DNA of 64,000 nt from Odoribacter sp. UBA944 (GCA_002293375.1 DBDA01000021.1:62001-126000), one strand, 5' to 3'; positions 54,401 through 62,600 are shown, counted from the first letter of the stretch. The notes: generated by a model from the sequence alone, not told the origin. Numbers and translations are program-made.

Positions 54401-57170
54401 TTACATTGTTCCAGATCGGCGGGATGCATCGGGTCTCTACACTTGTATGATGGAGACGGATTGCGGAAAGATGAAATACAAATACAGCACGTGGGTGCGG
54501 ATCAACACTCCGGTTGCCATTACACAGGATTTGGATCCGGAAACCGGTCGCATGTGCGAAGGAACCAACTTTTTTACTCCGACCGTATGTGCTACGGGTA
54601 GCGACCTGCAATTCCGTTGGGTGCTTGACCGCAAAGACGGACGGATAGACACGATACAACGGGGCATGGGATACGATTGGGCGGATTGCAACATGCTTGA
54701 GATGCCGACCGACTTTGACAACCTGGACGACGTTTTGCGTTGTGTTGTATACAACGGTTGCGGTGTGGAGATCTCAACATCCCTTGTGCTGAAAATAGAA
54801 GGTCGCCGCACCCTGCGCGCCACTGCGGAACCGTGGGTATGCTACGATTCGTTGGGTACTGCAGTCATTCAGTTACTGGACCGCAACGGCGATCCGCTGA
54901 TGTCGGAAAACTGGAGCTACACCTATCAGCGGGATAATGCAAATCCACGGGATTGTACGGTGATCGGCGGAGTATCCAGGGATACTCTGCACAATTTGTC
55001 TCCCGGCCACTATGTGATCAAAGACTTCAAGGACGGAGTGTGCAACTACGTGGGCATTGATATGGCAACCTTTACCATAGAAGAAAAAGGGCAGGCCACC
55101 GCCACTATGAGCTTGTCGGAGGAGAGGCGGGATACCACCCTCTGTGCCGGGGCCAAGTTGCCCTTCCATATTCAGGTGCAAAACGGTGTCGGTCCGTACG
55201 AAGTGACTTTGTGGTACCGCACTTCGGAGATGACTGATTGGGAAATCTACAACGAGTGGCCCGGTTCCAATCCGTTCTACATAGAGTCTGCTGCTGCGGT
55301 TGCCGGCTACGAGTACGCCTTGCCGATACTCAAAGAGGGAGAATTCAAAATAACCGTGAATGATTTTTACGACGATAACTCCACGGGAGAACGCTTCTGT
55401 CCGGTGATCGTGTCGGACGACCAGACTGTATTAGTACGGCTTGTAGCTCACTCTATCGTCGCCTGGCATCCCGGCAGTATCACGAGAAGATTCGGAGAGT
55501 GTGAATTGCCGATAGACTTGGTGACCGTACTCAATCCCAGCCCGGCCAATGGCGTTTTCCACATCACCAAGCGGATCCCCGGCGAAGCTGAAGAACAGAG
55601 TAGAATGGCTTACAACGAAGCGATGTTGACACAGCCGGGCACCTATGTGATCGGTTACTCCTCCGGCGGGGTTTGTATGGATCCGGCACCTTCGAACATT
55701 ACATTGACCATCGATTCATTGCCTTCTGCTACCATCATCCCTCGCGATACTGTGATCTGTTCCCAGTCGAGTGCAGACATCTTTATTGAATTGCGAGGTA
55801 CCTCTCCTTTCCAGTACATGCATGTGGAGACGGAACGGATGCTTACCGATGGAAGTTTGGCCTCCTTCCCGGGACAAGAATTCTGGGAGTTCCCGAATAC
55901 CCCTACCATTCAGGAACCGAGACACCGACTGCACCTTATGCCGGCGACGGGGGATTCGATCATAAAATATACGGTTCAGAACCTGCAGGATGCGTATGGT
56001 TGTTTCATGTCGATCTTCAGGCGTCCTTCCACCCAGATCACGGTAGCCCCGCTGCCGCGGATCGAAGTAGAAGGTTCACATCCCTTGTACGGGGACGGCC
56101 ATTGGAACAACCTCCTGACCCATTACAACCTACCGGAGGGTGATTCCGTAAAATTCCGGATCACGCTTTCAAAGGGCAAGGCTCCCTGGAAGTTGAAGCT
56201 GAAATACGGAGAGACCGCCGCCCTGTTCCAGGAGCAGCCGGATATTACCGTATATGGACGAGATACCGTTATAGTTGCCCGGAAAGCAGGTGTTTACGAA
56301 TTCAACTGCGTGGATTTGAACGGTTGTACCTTGCCTTTCCCGGATAGGAAGACACGAACCGTTACGTTTGCTCCAGATGGCTTTATTACATTGACCGGAG
56401 TGTATTTGGGCGGAGCCATGGCGCACCACAGGGGACATGAGCTGGGCGGAATCCCCAAAACTTCCTGGATGACATCTAATTTGCGTAATGCCGGCCTTTT
56501 GCCGAATCCGGCAGCCCTCGGCGCTATTCCGCCCACGTGGCATCCATTTATTATCGACTGGGTGTTTGTGGAGGCGCGTAAACAGCAAGTGGACGGCTCT
56601 TGGGATATTGTCGCCCGGGATACTTGTGTACTGATGGCAAACGGTGATGTATGGAGCCAGGAAGGAAGTACGCGGATCCGCTTGCGGCAGACCGGAACAC
56701 ACGGTGACCTGTTCCACATCGTCGTTCTGCACCGCAACCATTTGCCTATCATGACGAAGAACCCGCAGCAGTGCGGCGCTACCGCTCCTACGGCCATAAA
56801 CTTTGGTTACGAAGAGAACTTCTGGACAAAAGACGGAGGAAGCCTGAAAGATCATGCCTGGCGGATAGCGACCCAGTATGGTGTTGATGTGTGGGCCATG
56901 GCCCCTGCGTACAAAATGATAGACCAGATGCTACACTTGGTCAGCATAGCCAGTCCGAACAAGAGCCATTTTGAAGAGAGTGATGTGACGGCACTGTCTT
57001 CCTACAGTGTGTTCGATGTAAACCTGAATGGTACTGTTGAGATTCCGTCTATTCTGATTTGGACGGCCGATCAATTGTCATCCCTCTCCAATGTGGAGGA
57101 TGCCTGGATATTGTTTTTGAACAGAGATTGTTATTCCGACATAGAAGAGAATATAGATGTGGCGCCATAA
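45486..57170 (+). CDS. Giant secreted Ig-like repeat protein with Cys/His-rich inserts (3894 residues)
   Basis: One open frame of 11.7 kb, 18 bp after the FGE-fold gene. The signal peptide is MKRFLLYTILCVAALGAKA, and the mature protein opens QLFTGGRGDGAAIS, the same GG..DG sign that delimits repeats in the 6611-residue protein. Next come about six Ig-like domains (DSGIYRCVTVNSC, GDGGSYVCVAFNSC, SDLGLYQVMLSNHC), about 16 copies of the [GT]xYxxxA...C repeat, and between its fourth and fifth copies a PKD-like pair carrying two Cys/His-rich inserts (residues about 1039-1120 and 1187-1256). Later come more Ig-like domains (ADEGRYVCVGG, KDAGLYSVQISNDC, DASGLYTCMMETDC), unassigned beta domains, and the terminal module at 3632-3894 (IIDWVFVEAR, HIVVLHRNHLPIM, DVNLNGTVEIPS). 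The order parallels the larger giant. No type IX sorting domain is visible. A surface adhesin or scaffold role is inferred. Confidence 0.85.
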   Translation: MKRFLLYTILCVAALGAKAQLFTGGRGDGAAISCIPPVVNTVGETEFTCIGDSVVLQVYASGSQIRYIWQKMGTNKFEDLQMVADKYVGIGTEKLIIKNMTAVADSGIYRCVTVNSCDSDTSEYFYVHFNKAPWIENPLALNGYAQGVCANTGHVDLIPSIGSVKDDVKYQWKKIDTLYGVVTELPDVTRDLRISLAGSARDAEGLYVISASNPCGIIYDSVYLPVYRSPEIAWTNPVTPDGKIYACEYESLLLNATMSGGGSYAFVLQRVIYDLFTDTWVSSGQDIPVETPEHYMRIVTNWDAGYYRWAVFNQCSEDNEPTYSDIIEVVVIEAPLFTEQPANQLVCEGSRLELRSEADGLGVEYYWTHNGQRITGADSNVLIIDEVKEGDGGSYVCVAFNSCVSKVMSRTAQVTVDLLPRLEREPYMLKKACLGDTLTYFNIIPNDAIQLDGVRWYFDYQPIYDNGHYKYTDELMMEITQINESDLGLYQVMLSNHCGSRLSEFLKLTELSLPVNIKGGLDGYDLLLCPGMEQKLGVAVTGSRPIQYKWVVNEHAYETDTNFVTVKGQNITERNKYTVYAYNACGSDIDSGWIDVEVFERYKFTGEGEYCDGHTPTGELHLADTEDTLVYHLYRDYGVLVETRNGNGRPMDFTGMPGGEYYIVAENPKTECRVEMDGKPFIVKHPSPIEFNFYVSSYFCMGNDGADLVLSGWEDDVIYQLYRNTGSGYEELPYAKFVGGIGGYSIEEMNSPPVGQPKIYSGMRSGRYQVVATSRNTCTRTMVLNDSIQIIPPPSRHTLSAHQNDTVNCHKMMSSGEPLLEYARLEVDRFIEGAKYYLYKNGVLHPDFEPDRMAPIDWTGLDEGEYHVLVETKEGCTATTNKIRIRSVTAPAQQTLSLSGNLCAHLDTDTDFKILTIDHTEPGIRYDLYRRTPAKLWQSAIGDGTQKEFIIPAERATFYVKATDETGLCTTIMTDEVTVLASDFYVELTPSDIFIDPKGTMSWLHVDIKGDYVEPLDVVWADESQLQQTSVITGLNTPYHKQYYWPFCPCAGNHDGNGEYSRHHGGAHSASCTLPTCPFLYHAFNPSAHTCTYLGTEYQTAALHGYPTRTKWYDLYFCRDMVTDQAYQEFYQNDTTNPFRDRLTTPINEDREYTVTVTDGAGCTHEDHMTVRVMGARLRGHILFSEIHKHYEYPFCPCASRHHYHICSINCNENGNCPRLYHAHTHAGCVKQGTELILYRGSYVKYYDLYYCCTNLRAQDTVVYRNDELFFCSEAYGGDFTYGKTWWFDAENGSDSWSGLSGDTVTFKASSSGWLHLRITSMDEEVRDSIWIDVLRRPFNAYITDAHDQERRIDSLYICRGEEAHLFAKTSGGDSPNTYLQWYGEGEDGPSAQVWIYEPRQSGWVELTARNDDVTIQDRVYILIREAPAKPELENASVRCVVPNQSEYIVVQAPTVVGGNYILEYSADQGATYIEKERENHSLGAAIEFKVPYPVRDAGLYRVRVENPLGDHACTVYSEPIEFITPPAHEDIETFTYCEGSLLNIQFKSTSEGMSYSLLTNTEINLETISHPMDYFDKPIGANTYKIVYRREGQLGSCADTVDITVRKVVPPNQVTSLVNGLPDGCEGINATISFVTESGVDYYLESAKDGSRTPLFTGNGDAMETTIFGRSYGTYRIMAEREGCPTLVDWFVFNRNPQPITVQDQTFCYPYGRLDLREGIDIELNGLEAGVTYTLLKEGLYQADQQGPGLKTFTGLLNGSYTLVAENDETGCLNSTDFVVTANEAPKDFTFSAACERGKALTLSNSQTGVKYTLHRDDSKPMVLTGTGGELVFGIFQETGIYTVTGRDTITGCETVMNGSVPVTRLDSCGLEKTRPICTVGDVTELLYPCSSVGWSYYLKDITLPEEILNSEVLEGHGGPIRWSSVGDRLIKQYQRGRVSMPSVYELYARDVCGDILLETFEVAIAPAAKGNLEMENVAVGGQTQEACINEFQNFYVNTVGANVSYILLGITSGNYRDTLSTYTAGAVVPELRQLLGTFRGYDEYSLFIELEGCSRTESVVMDYREMPKTDIEVIGEDKCGSEGALELSLPNRESDHNYYLHWIADGVSTQVDTLLYTDLRNDFRPQNNSGRYWIIAENVESGSGVRLCRDTVRPSFALGASPTPYQFVSYPEMSADVYLCTGDSSLVMLRQSEPAVSYGLFREGVEYTSARQFRDDGGPINFVVREAGVYTVRGFLGDCEIQMQDSVVVWKDDTPELELYDTYYFCIGAENAAKIEIIGAPYLCTFELREFGLGSPPVERDTVHRYWGDGISDTISFNHLCPAGEEYQYVLTYKTRGGCRGHHYFEVEGAIPPDPFEVMSTGDAVCEGEYTRFAILGDQQGVEYTLMKVDEEIGDYEYNDNYIVGWGDRDTMWFPYPVYDRGIYYVTATYYYRPQCQSVLNINGKQQIELAEIDTLRECEMESYEVRYCADVFRGTNLVLNNAEEGIIYYLVKEGSDMHDTPVDWIRQCSIEGETLVWSDIPAFEFCDGDIERPTRYRVLAENPRTRCTKWMGGNISVYAEKMIDITVSNYPYYEFCEGVGALLKTRSTGCGAAYEWFRITTTGEEPVGSGADFLAQQSGVYFCQVTNSCQPPAESEQTIVMVKPQIEMVPMGIKSLCEGASAVVHSQFYNLNDGDYVWYRIEEPNVILSTSGWLEFEQVTKADEGRYVCVGGSTSRNYCNVLIDTVSIRVLNHVDSARIELTYDTVCFGTTRSIGVNLTGYDLQWFLNGTRLMGSTTNAISRTFANTKDAGLYSVQISNDCGERDPIPVKMITVDTVIAHLWHTEDKYLCAAAPLDLSIRTSPMSGVRFQWEELIPGRTETQLGNTPDIALHVPEDVPSVTYRVYYWNTCNDYTASNYQDVLVTVATNIRHENPWPEELHFCEGAGGDDASRTLTATMGGTSVHYYMWLFSPAGTTRIDTVLRGVSENSYIVPDRRDASGLYTCMMETDCGKMKYKYSTWVRINTPVAITQDLDPETGRMCEGTNFFTPTVCATGSDLQFRWVLDRKDGRIDTIQRGMGYDWADCNMLEMPTDFDNLDDVLRCVVYNGCGVEISTSLVLKIEGRRTLRATAEPWVCYDSLGTAVIQLLDRNGDPLMSENWSYTYQRDNANPRDCTVIGGVSRDTLHNLSPGHYVIKDFKDGVCNYVGIDMATFTIEEKGQATATMSLSEERRDTTLCAGAKLPFHIQVQNGVGPYEVTLWYRTSEMTDWEIYNEWPGSNPFYIESAAAVAGYEYALPILKEGEFKITVNDFYDDNSTGERFCPVIVSDDQTVLVRLVAHSIVAWHPGSITRRFGECELPIDLVTVLNPSPANGVFHITKRIPGEAEEQSRMAYNEAMLTQPGTYVIGYSSGGVCMDPAPSNITLTIDSLPSATIIPRDTVICSQSSADIFIELRGTSPFQYMHVETERMLTDGSLASFPGQEFWEFPNTPTIQEPRHRLHLMPATGDSIIKYTVQNLQDAYGCFMSIFRRPSTQITVAPLPRIEVEGSHPLYGDGHWNNLLTHYNLPEGDSVKFRITLSKGKAPWKLKLKYGETAALFQEQPDITVYGRDTVIVARKAGVYEFNCVDLNGCTLPFPDRKTRTVTFAPDGFITLTGVYLGGAMAHHRGHELGGIPKTSWMTSNLRNAGLLPNPAALGAIPPTWHPFIIDWVFVEARKQQVDGSWDIVARDTCVLMANGDVWSQEGSTRIRLRQTGTHGDLFHIVVLHRNHLPIMTKNPQQCGATAPTAINFGYEENFWTKDGGSLKDHAWRIATQYGVDVWAMAPAYKMIDQMLHLVSIASPNKSHFEESDVTALSSYSVFDVNLNGTVEIPSILIWTADQLSSLSNVEDAWILFLNRDCYSDIEENIDVAP
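48600..48845 (+). repeat. Cys/His-rich insert, copy 1
   Basis: Encodes about 82 residues with the order HK-Y-PFCPCA-H...HH...H...C....CP-LYHA...H-C...GTE...K-YDLY-C. It interrupts a PKD-like domain: the flanks VVWADESQLQ and DREYTVTVTDGAGCT match VVWQPSARIR and GEQFLVTVTDDFCT in the 6611-residue protein, where only a short loop lies between them. The density of Cys and His suggests metal binding (inference). Confidence 0.8.
49044..49253 (+). repeat. Cys/His-rich insert, copy 2
   Basis: Encodes about 70 residues with the same order as copy 1: HK-Y-PFCPCA-HH-H-C...C....CP-LYHA-H-H-C...GTE...K-YDLY-CC. The 12 bases TGCCCTTGCGCC are identical in the two copies. It sits in the next beta domain, near its N-terminal edge; the domain resumes at RAQDTVVYRNDE. 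The corresponding place in the 6611-residue protein (SQDTLFLCRNE) has no insert. Confidence 0.8.
56379..57170 (+). other. Terminal module of the 3894-residue protein
   Basis: Residues 3632-3894. Landmarks are IIDWVFVEAR, VLMANGDVW, HIVVLHRNHLPIM and a degenerate dockerin-like loop DVNLNGTVEIPS at 57015-57050, with Asn at position 5 and Ser at position 12. The module is longer than in the other two proteins. Confidence 0.65.
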
Positions 57171-57236
57171 AATTCAGTAAAACAGCACATTTATTTAAAA
57201 AAAAGTATTAGATTTGTAACAAATAACACAGTAGAG
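57171..57236 (+). promoter_or_regulatory. Short AT-rich gap with a -7-like TAGATTTG box
   Basis: TAGATTTG at 57209-57216 matches TAnnTTTG and ends 20 bp before the ATG at 57237. No TTTG is present at the right distance upstream, so this is a possible weak or alternative promoter within a longer transcript. Confidence 0.35.
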
Positions 57237-59654
57237 ATGAAGAAGAGCCTTCATAAGTGGTTAAAGATAAGTGCATTGGTGCTGTTCTGTGTTGTACTGT
57301 TGTCTGAAAAAGAAGCGGTAGCGCAAGGTATTTATACCGACTCGGTGACCTTCAGGATCGAAAATGCCCAGATAGAAGGCAGTGATCTTGTATTCTCCAT
57401 CGTGTTTTGGCGGCGCAATGTTGACTGGAGGGGGCCTAACGGCATTCAAGACACCCTGTTGGGAAATACCGACCTGTATTTTGGGCTGACCGAAGAAGTT
57501 TTTGACAAAAGTGTCGCTCCATTCGTTGAGCGTCTCCACCCGAATATTGACAGGATCAATGAATTTTCCAATCTCTTGGAGATCGACGCCCGCTACCACG
57601 CCGGCCGTTTTGCCATTTCGCTCAGGTCTAAAACCGGAGGGATCAGTATCGGTATGGGAGTGGTGTCCATACCTTTGTACGAGGAGCGGGTGGAACTTTG
57701 CAAAATTCGGATGCGGTTGGCCAACCCTACCCAAAATCCCGGCCTCGTGTGGGATGTTGCAACGGGTGGTCAGTCTACCATTGGCGAACCGCTGATCGAG
57801 GAATTGGACGGCGACATTGAATTGAACCCGGACAAAGAGATCGTTCTGGTGGATAACTCCCGGACCGAATACGTATGCGAAGGCGGCGAAGCCAAGATCT
57901 GGGCTAAAGGCCACTCGGCCGGCACCGGCTTGGGCATTCGCTGGTACATGTCGGACCAGCGCGATTGTGTTGCGGATCCCGACAGGGTGGAATTTTCTGG
58001 AGCAACGCTGGGCAACCTTGTCGCCAATCAAACTTCGTATGCAGGGAGCGTTTCCACGGCTAAGTGGGGAACACTCTCTTACCGTATCGTGAGTTCCAAC
58101 GCTAATTTGGAGCGGGTGGATACCCTCATCATTTCCAACGTACCGGCCGGTTTGGACAGTGTATATTTTCAGTGTGAACTTTTCGACGAAACACTGTCCG
58201 CTATGCCCAAGCACTCCACCAACGGCAATTCGCCTGCTACCCGCACGCAACTCATTCTGCGCGACCGGGTACTCGGTTGGTTTGCCGCTTCCGACCCCAC
58301 CCGGCGGACGGACCACGCTACTACCAATACCGGACGTGACGACCATACAGACACCATTATGAAGTGCCCTACCGGCGCTGCCATTGCGTCGTTCTACTTT
58401 TTCGGTCCCCGCTGCAATACGGACCGAGAGATGATCGGCGAGGAGATGGTTGTAACCTACCTGCATCAGGACCCGTACGGAAATACTGCCGATAAGCAAA
58501 CTACCCTGAAAAACTGGCAACAGGTACCCGGACAGGATGCTCCCAACGGGAGGTGCCTTTACCAGGCCTCTATTGAGTTGGACGCCTCCATTACCGATCA
58601 GTACGTTTGGATCCACTCCATTGCAACGGAGGCAGGATGCGATAATGGCGGTTCTTACGCTTTGTACGACACGGTGTACATCCGCGACCTCCAACCGGAG
58701 GAATCCATCACGGCGCAGATCACACCGGCTTCTGTGGCTGCGGGTGAAACCCTGACACTTCCCACTGAATTCACTTACACCCTCATTCAGGGTACGGCAG
58801 GCGGGAGTCTTGTTGCAGGGCCGCCGGCCGTATACACGGCACCGTCCACCTTCTGCTCGGATGAAGCCGGATGCGCCGATACGCTTGTATATGCTTACAC
58901 TGTAGACCCCGGGGACGGCTCCTCGTGTAGAATGGAGATCCGCCAGACTGTACAGATTACGTCTTGGTCTTATGTGAATATAAAGGTACTGTTGGAAGGG
59001 GATTTGATGGGAAGTCCGAATAATAATATGAAAGGAGCTCTCTCTGCATTATTCCCAACACACAACGGAAACTTTGTTTCTCCATATGAGAATGGTGATA
59101 CAATCAATACGTTACCATTGACCTCCGTGCGAATTTCCGACTGGATCAGAATTTCGTTACGATCGGTTAGTAACGTTGGCCCAGGAGAAGATTACACGAC
59201 GGTTGCAGAAGCGGATGCGTTTGTATTAATAGACGGGACGGTTGTGGATACGAAAGGGAATCCGTATATCCGTTTTGAGGGGGCAACGGAATCCAACTAT
59301 TACATTATGGTACACCACCGGAATCATATAGGGATCATGAGTTCCCAGCCGGTCATATTGTCCATAAATGAAGCAAGTGTTCCTACGTGGGATTTTACGG
59401 TGCTGAACAACATCTATTTGCAAAATGCAGCAGTTGTGAATGGTAGGGCTGCTCTGTATGCAGGAGTTGCAATAAAAGAGTTAGGAGTTGTAAGCAATGC
59501 ATGTCTCAACGCGATATTGGATACCATGCGAGGATCTAATATGGGAGAATTGAGGTATGAGTTTACGGATATTAATATGGATGGTAGCACAAGTACGCAA
59601 GATCGAAACGATATTAGGAATAATATAAAAATAGGTCCGGCTGAAATTTATTGA
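57237..59654 (+). CDS. Secreted protein with cohesin-like N-terminus and dockerin-like C-terminal module
   Basis: 805 residues, signal peptide MKKSLHKWLKISALVLFCVV followed by a cleavage region ending AVAQ. About residues 33-200 resemble the N-terminal beta domain of many Bacteroidota surface proteins that I associate with a cohesin-like fold (VTFRIENAQIEGSDLVFSIV, LGNTDLYFGL, HAGRFAISL, VELCKIRM, LVWDV). Middle domains (about 205-577) are Ig-like with few cysteines (TEYVCEGGEAKIWAKG; VYFQCELFDE). Residues 578-805 are the terminal module shared with the two giants (ISDWIRISLR, FVLIDGTVVDTKG, YYIMVHHRNHIGIMS) and end with DINMDGSTSTQD, an intact 12-residue dockerin-type loop. GC falls from 58% (58201-58500) to 44% (59041-59340) where the terminal module begins. 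The next gene starts 4 bp after the stop, so the two are translationally close. A structural surface role is inferred. Confidence 0.8.
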   Translation: MKKSLHKWLKISALVLFCVVLLSEKEAVAQGIYTDSVTFRIENAQIEGSDLVFSIVFWRRNVDWRGPNGIQDTLLGNTDLYFGLTEEVFDKSVAPFVERLHPNIDRINEFSNLLEIDARYHAGRFAISLRSKTGGISIGMGVVSIPLYEERVELCKIRMRLANPTQNPGLVWDVATGGQSTIGEPLIEELDGDIELNPDKEIVLVDNSRTEYVCEGGEAKIWAKGHSAGTGLGIRWYMSDQRDCVADPDRVEFSGATLGNLVANQTSYAGSVSTAKWGTLSYRIVSSNANLERVDTLIISNVPAGLDSVYFQCELFDETLSAMPKHSTNGNSPATRTQLILRDRVLGWFAASDPTRRTDHATTNTGRDDHTDTIMKCPTGAAIASFYFFGPRCNTDREMIGEEMVVTYLHQDPYGNTADKQTTLKNWQQVPGQDAPNGRCLYQASIELDASITDQYVWIHSIATEAGCDNGGSYALYDTVYIRDLQPEESITAQITPASVAAGETLTLPTEFTYTLIQGTAGGSLVAGPPAVYTAPSTFCSDEAGCADTLVYAYTVDPGDGSSCRMEIRQTVQITSWSYVNIKVLLEGDLMGSPNNNMKGALSALFPTHNGNFVSPYENGDTINTLPLTSVRISDWIRISLRSVSNVGPGEDYTTVAEADAFVLIDGTVVDTKGNPYIRFEGATESNYYIMVHHRNHIGIMSSQPVILSINEASVPTWDFTVLNNIYLQNAAVVNGRAALYAGVAIKELGVVSNACLNAILDTMRGSNMGELRYEFTDINMDGSTSTQDRNDIRNNIKIGPAEIY
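59568..59603 (+). other. Dockerin-type calcium-binding loop (12 residues)
   Basis: Encodes DINMDGSTSTQD: D1, N3, D5, G6 and D12 match the EF-hand-like loop of type I dockerins. Only one such loop is visible, whereas canonical dockerins carry two. The equivalent loops at 42115-42150 and 57015-57050 have lost position 12. Confidence 0.7.
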
Positions 59655-59658
59655 AGTC

Positions 59659-62600
59659 ATGAAAAAGTATTTGTTAATATTAATATCGGTTTGTTGGACA
59701 TTTCTAACACCATTGCAAGCTCAGGATTGTGGGGTGGATGGATTGTTCGGTGTTGTAGGTTGGCCAAATGATAATTTCTTGGAAATAAAATTGACGGCTT
59801 CTGAGCAGGATGGATATTATGTTTGCAGGATTGATTTCAAAAAACCAGCAGGTTCCAGATGGTATGCCATACCTGACAATGGGGCAAGACCAATGTTAGG
59901 TTTATCAAGGGCGTTATCAAGTTTCGACATTTTGTTGAATATTAATCCGGAATATGTTGAAAGTAAATACTTGGGAGCACCCAATGGTGTACCCGTACAG
60001 GTTGAATGGGGAAAAGATTTTAACCATAGTGAAATACCAACAAGTTATGGATGGGGGGGGACAGATGATTGGGCAGCATTAGGCTTAGATGTTACAGCTT
60101 TAGCAAGGGTACGCGACATGCGGACGATCAATGGAAATTTTTATATAGAATTGAAATGGTTTGATGGGACAGGGGCACTTCCAACTTACTTAGCCATGGA
60201 TGATGATAAATATTATCATTACGCAACAATTAAACTGGAAATACCGGCTTCTGCATCTGGTATAATGGAGGTAACCGGAAGGCTAAACACAAAACAATAT
60301 GAATCAATCCCTTCTGAAATGTGGGGTAAAACTATAACGGCGTTTCATCCGACTGCATTTACGGGATCTAGTAGCAATCCGATGGGGGTTTGTTTTACAG
60401 GATCTGGCGCGATTGACTTGGGTGGAGGAGAACCTACGATAGAAACACCGGAAATAGAGGAGATTGCCCGTGCAGATGGAGGAGATGTTAGTAAATCCGA
60501 TGGTGCGCCGTTGGACTACGTTGTTTCCACGGTTGACGATGTAGTTTATGAAGATGTAACGTGGGTGTTGAAAACCCATCCGGGGGGAGCTCCTGCAGCC
60601 GGAATTCCTTTGGTGCCGGATGCCGCAGACCCCGGTAAAGTAAAGGTAAATTGGCGGCCGGAAGACATTGGGACCTATCAGCTTTGTGCAACGCCAAGCG
60701 TGGAGGGGCCGTCGGGAACACAGACAGGCAGTGAATATTGCCAGAACATTACGGTTTGCCCGCCGATAACGGTAACCATTGACCAAACCCCTCTTTCGGT
60801 TTGCGTAGGCGAACCGGTAGAGTTGGAACCGTCATTCTCTCCTGACGTACCTGTGAACACCTATAAATGGGACAACGTAGCGTCGGCTACTCTGGAGAAA
60901 ACAGTTATAGCATCTGCAGTTTCGACGATGTATACCTTTACGGCGCAGACAACTGCCGGAGGGTGTGCCGTAAAGGGTACTGTGAATGTGCAGGGAAATG
61001 CTCCGGCAACACCCGTCGTTGCATATGAATTGCGGGATGGCGCTTCCATTGCCGGGACCGGACAATACCAACATGGAGACATTATTGACTTTACGGTAGC
61101 CGGGACCTATGCTTCTTATGAGTGGACCGTGAACGGATCGGTTGTCGGGACAGATCCTACGTATACACTTTTTGGTGCGACGGCTGCGTCGTACACGGTT
61201 TCGGTAAAAGTGGCGGATGCCGGAGGGTGTTCTGCTACTTCCGCACAGGTTACGTTGAACCGGACGGGCGCTTGCCAAGCCTTGTTGCAATTGACGCCGT
61301 ACGGCGATAACGCTGCTATGGCAATATGCACCGGCGGTGTCTTTTTGGTGGAAACCGCTCTTTCCTGTGGTTCTGCGCCTGTCTATTGTCTGGTATATAA
61401 ACAGGATGGGATGACCCGCACCAAAATAGACTCTGTTGCGGGAGGAGCGTTACTTGTGTTGAAGGAAGCAGGAGATTACGTTGTGGAAGCTTACACATAC
61501 CGGGGGGTGATTACGGCATCCCAAACCATCGTACCCTCTGCGATGCCCTTTACGGAGTCACAGAAGATAAAGGTATTCACTCCGCTTGCCGCACTTCCCT
61601 ATACGCAGATCACACTGATTGCCGGTAATGCGGATGCCTATTTATGGACACCGGCGGATAAGCTGGCACAAGCTACGGAGGCGCAAAAACGGTACCCTAC
61701 AACGGCTGCGCTGACTGAAGACACTAAGTACACTGTATACGGAGCGCATTCCAACGGTTGTTACTCCGAAGCTGTGGTGGACGTGATGGTAGGGCCGAAT
61801 GCCCTGAACGTGGAATTGAACGTCAGCGGCACCATACAGTGCGCATCAGGGCGTGCCCGCTTAGCCGCTACCGTTACGGGCGGTACGGCTCCTTATACGT
61901 ACAAGTGGGACGGGGACGGCAACACTTTCCTCGAATACGACCAACAGACGGAAACGCCGGAAACATACGTTCAGTTGACGGATGGGGCGGGGACTTATTA
62001 CTATGTGGTGCATGTAACTGATGCCGGTGGTAAGATTGGGACGGATGTGGTGGAATTGAAGGTGTCCGAGGATGTATTCCCCAATTTCGATTTTCTTGGT
62101 ATTGCCTCCGGCGGCAAGATCTGTCAGAATGCGGAACTTCGGGTAACGCCTCGAAATATGGGGGCTGCTGTGTCGAATCATACCTGGTACATCAAAAACA
62201 ATATAACCGGTGTTGTTACAACGGAGTCTACCGGAACCCAGAATGCATTACAGTTGACCAATCGGGGAGATTATACGGTATGGGTCGCCGCCCAGTTGAA
62301 CGGAGGCTGTTACAGCGATACGGCGAATGCCCGGACAACGGTGTCTGTAAAAGGATTTGATTTTAAATGGAGGGAGGAGCCGGTAACCGGCTATAAGTCG
62401 GGAGCAACATTGACGGCTGAGGCTGAGGTTGAGAATTTCACCACGCCCATTACCCGTTTCAACTGGACGGTTACACCCAATCCGGGAGCGGCCGGAAGTC
62501 GTGCCCCGGGACAGACTCAGACGACCAATCCGAATAAGTACATCTTAGAAGCGGCAGAGGCTGCAAAGTATACCTTTAAGGTGGTGGCAAGGGACGGCGA

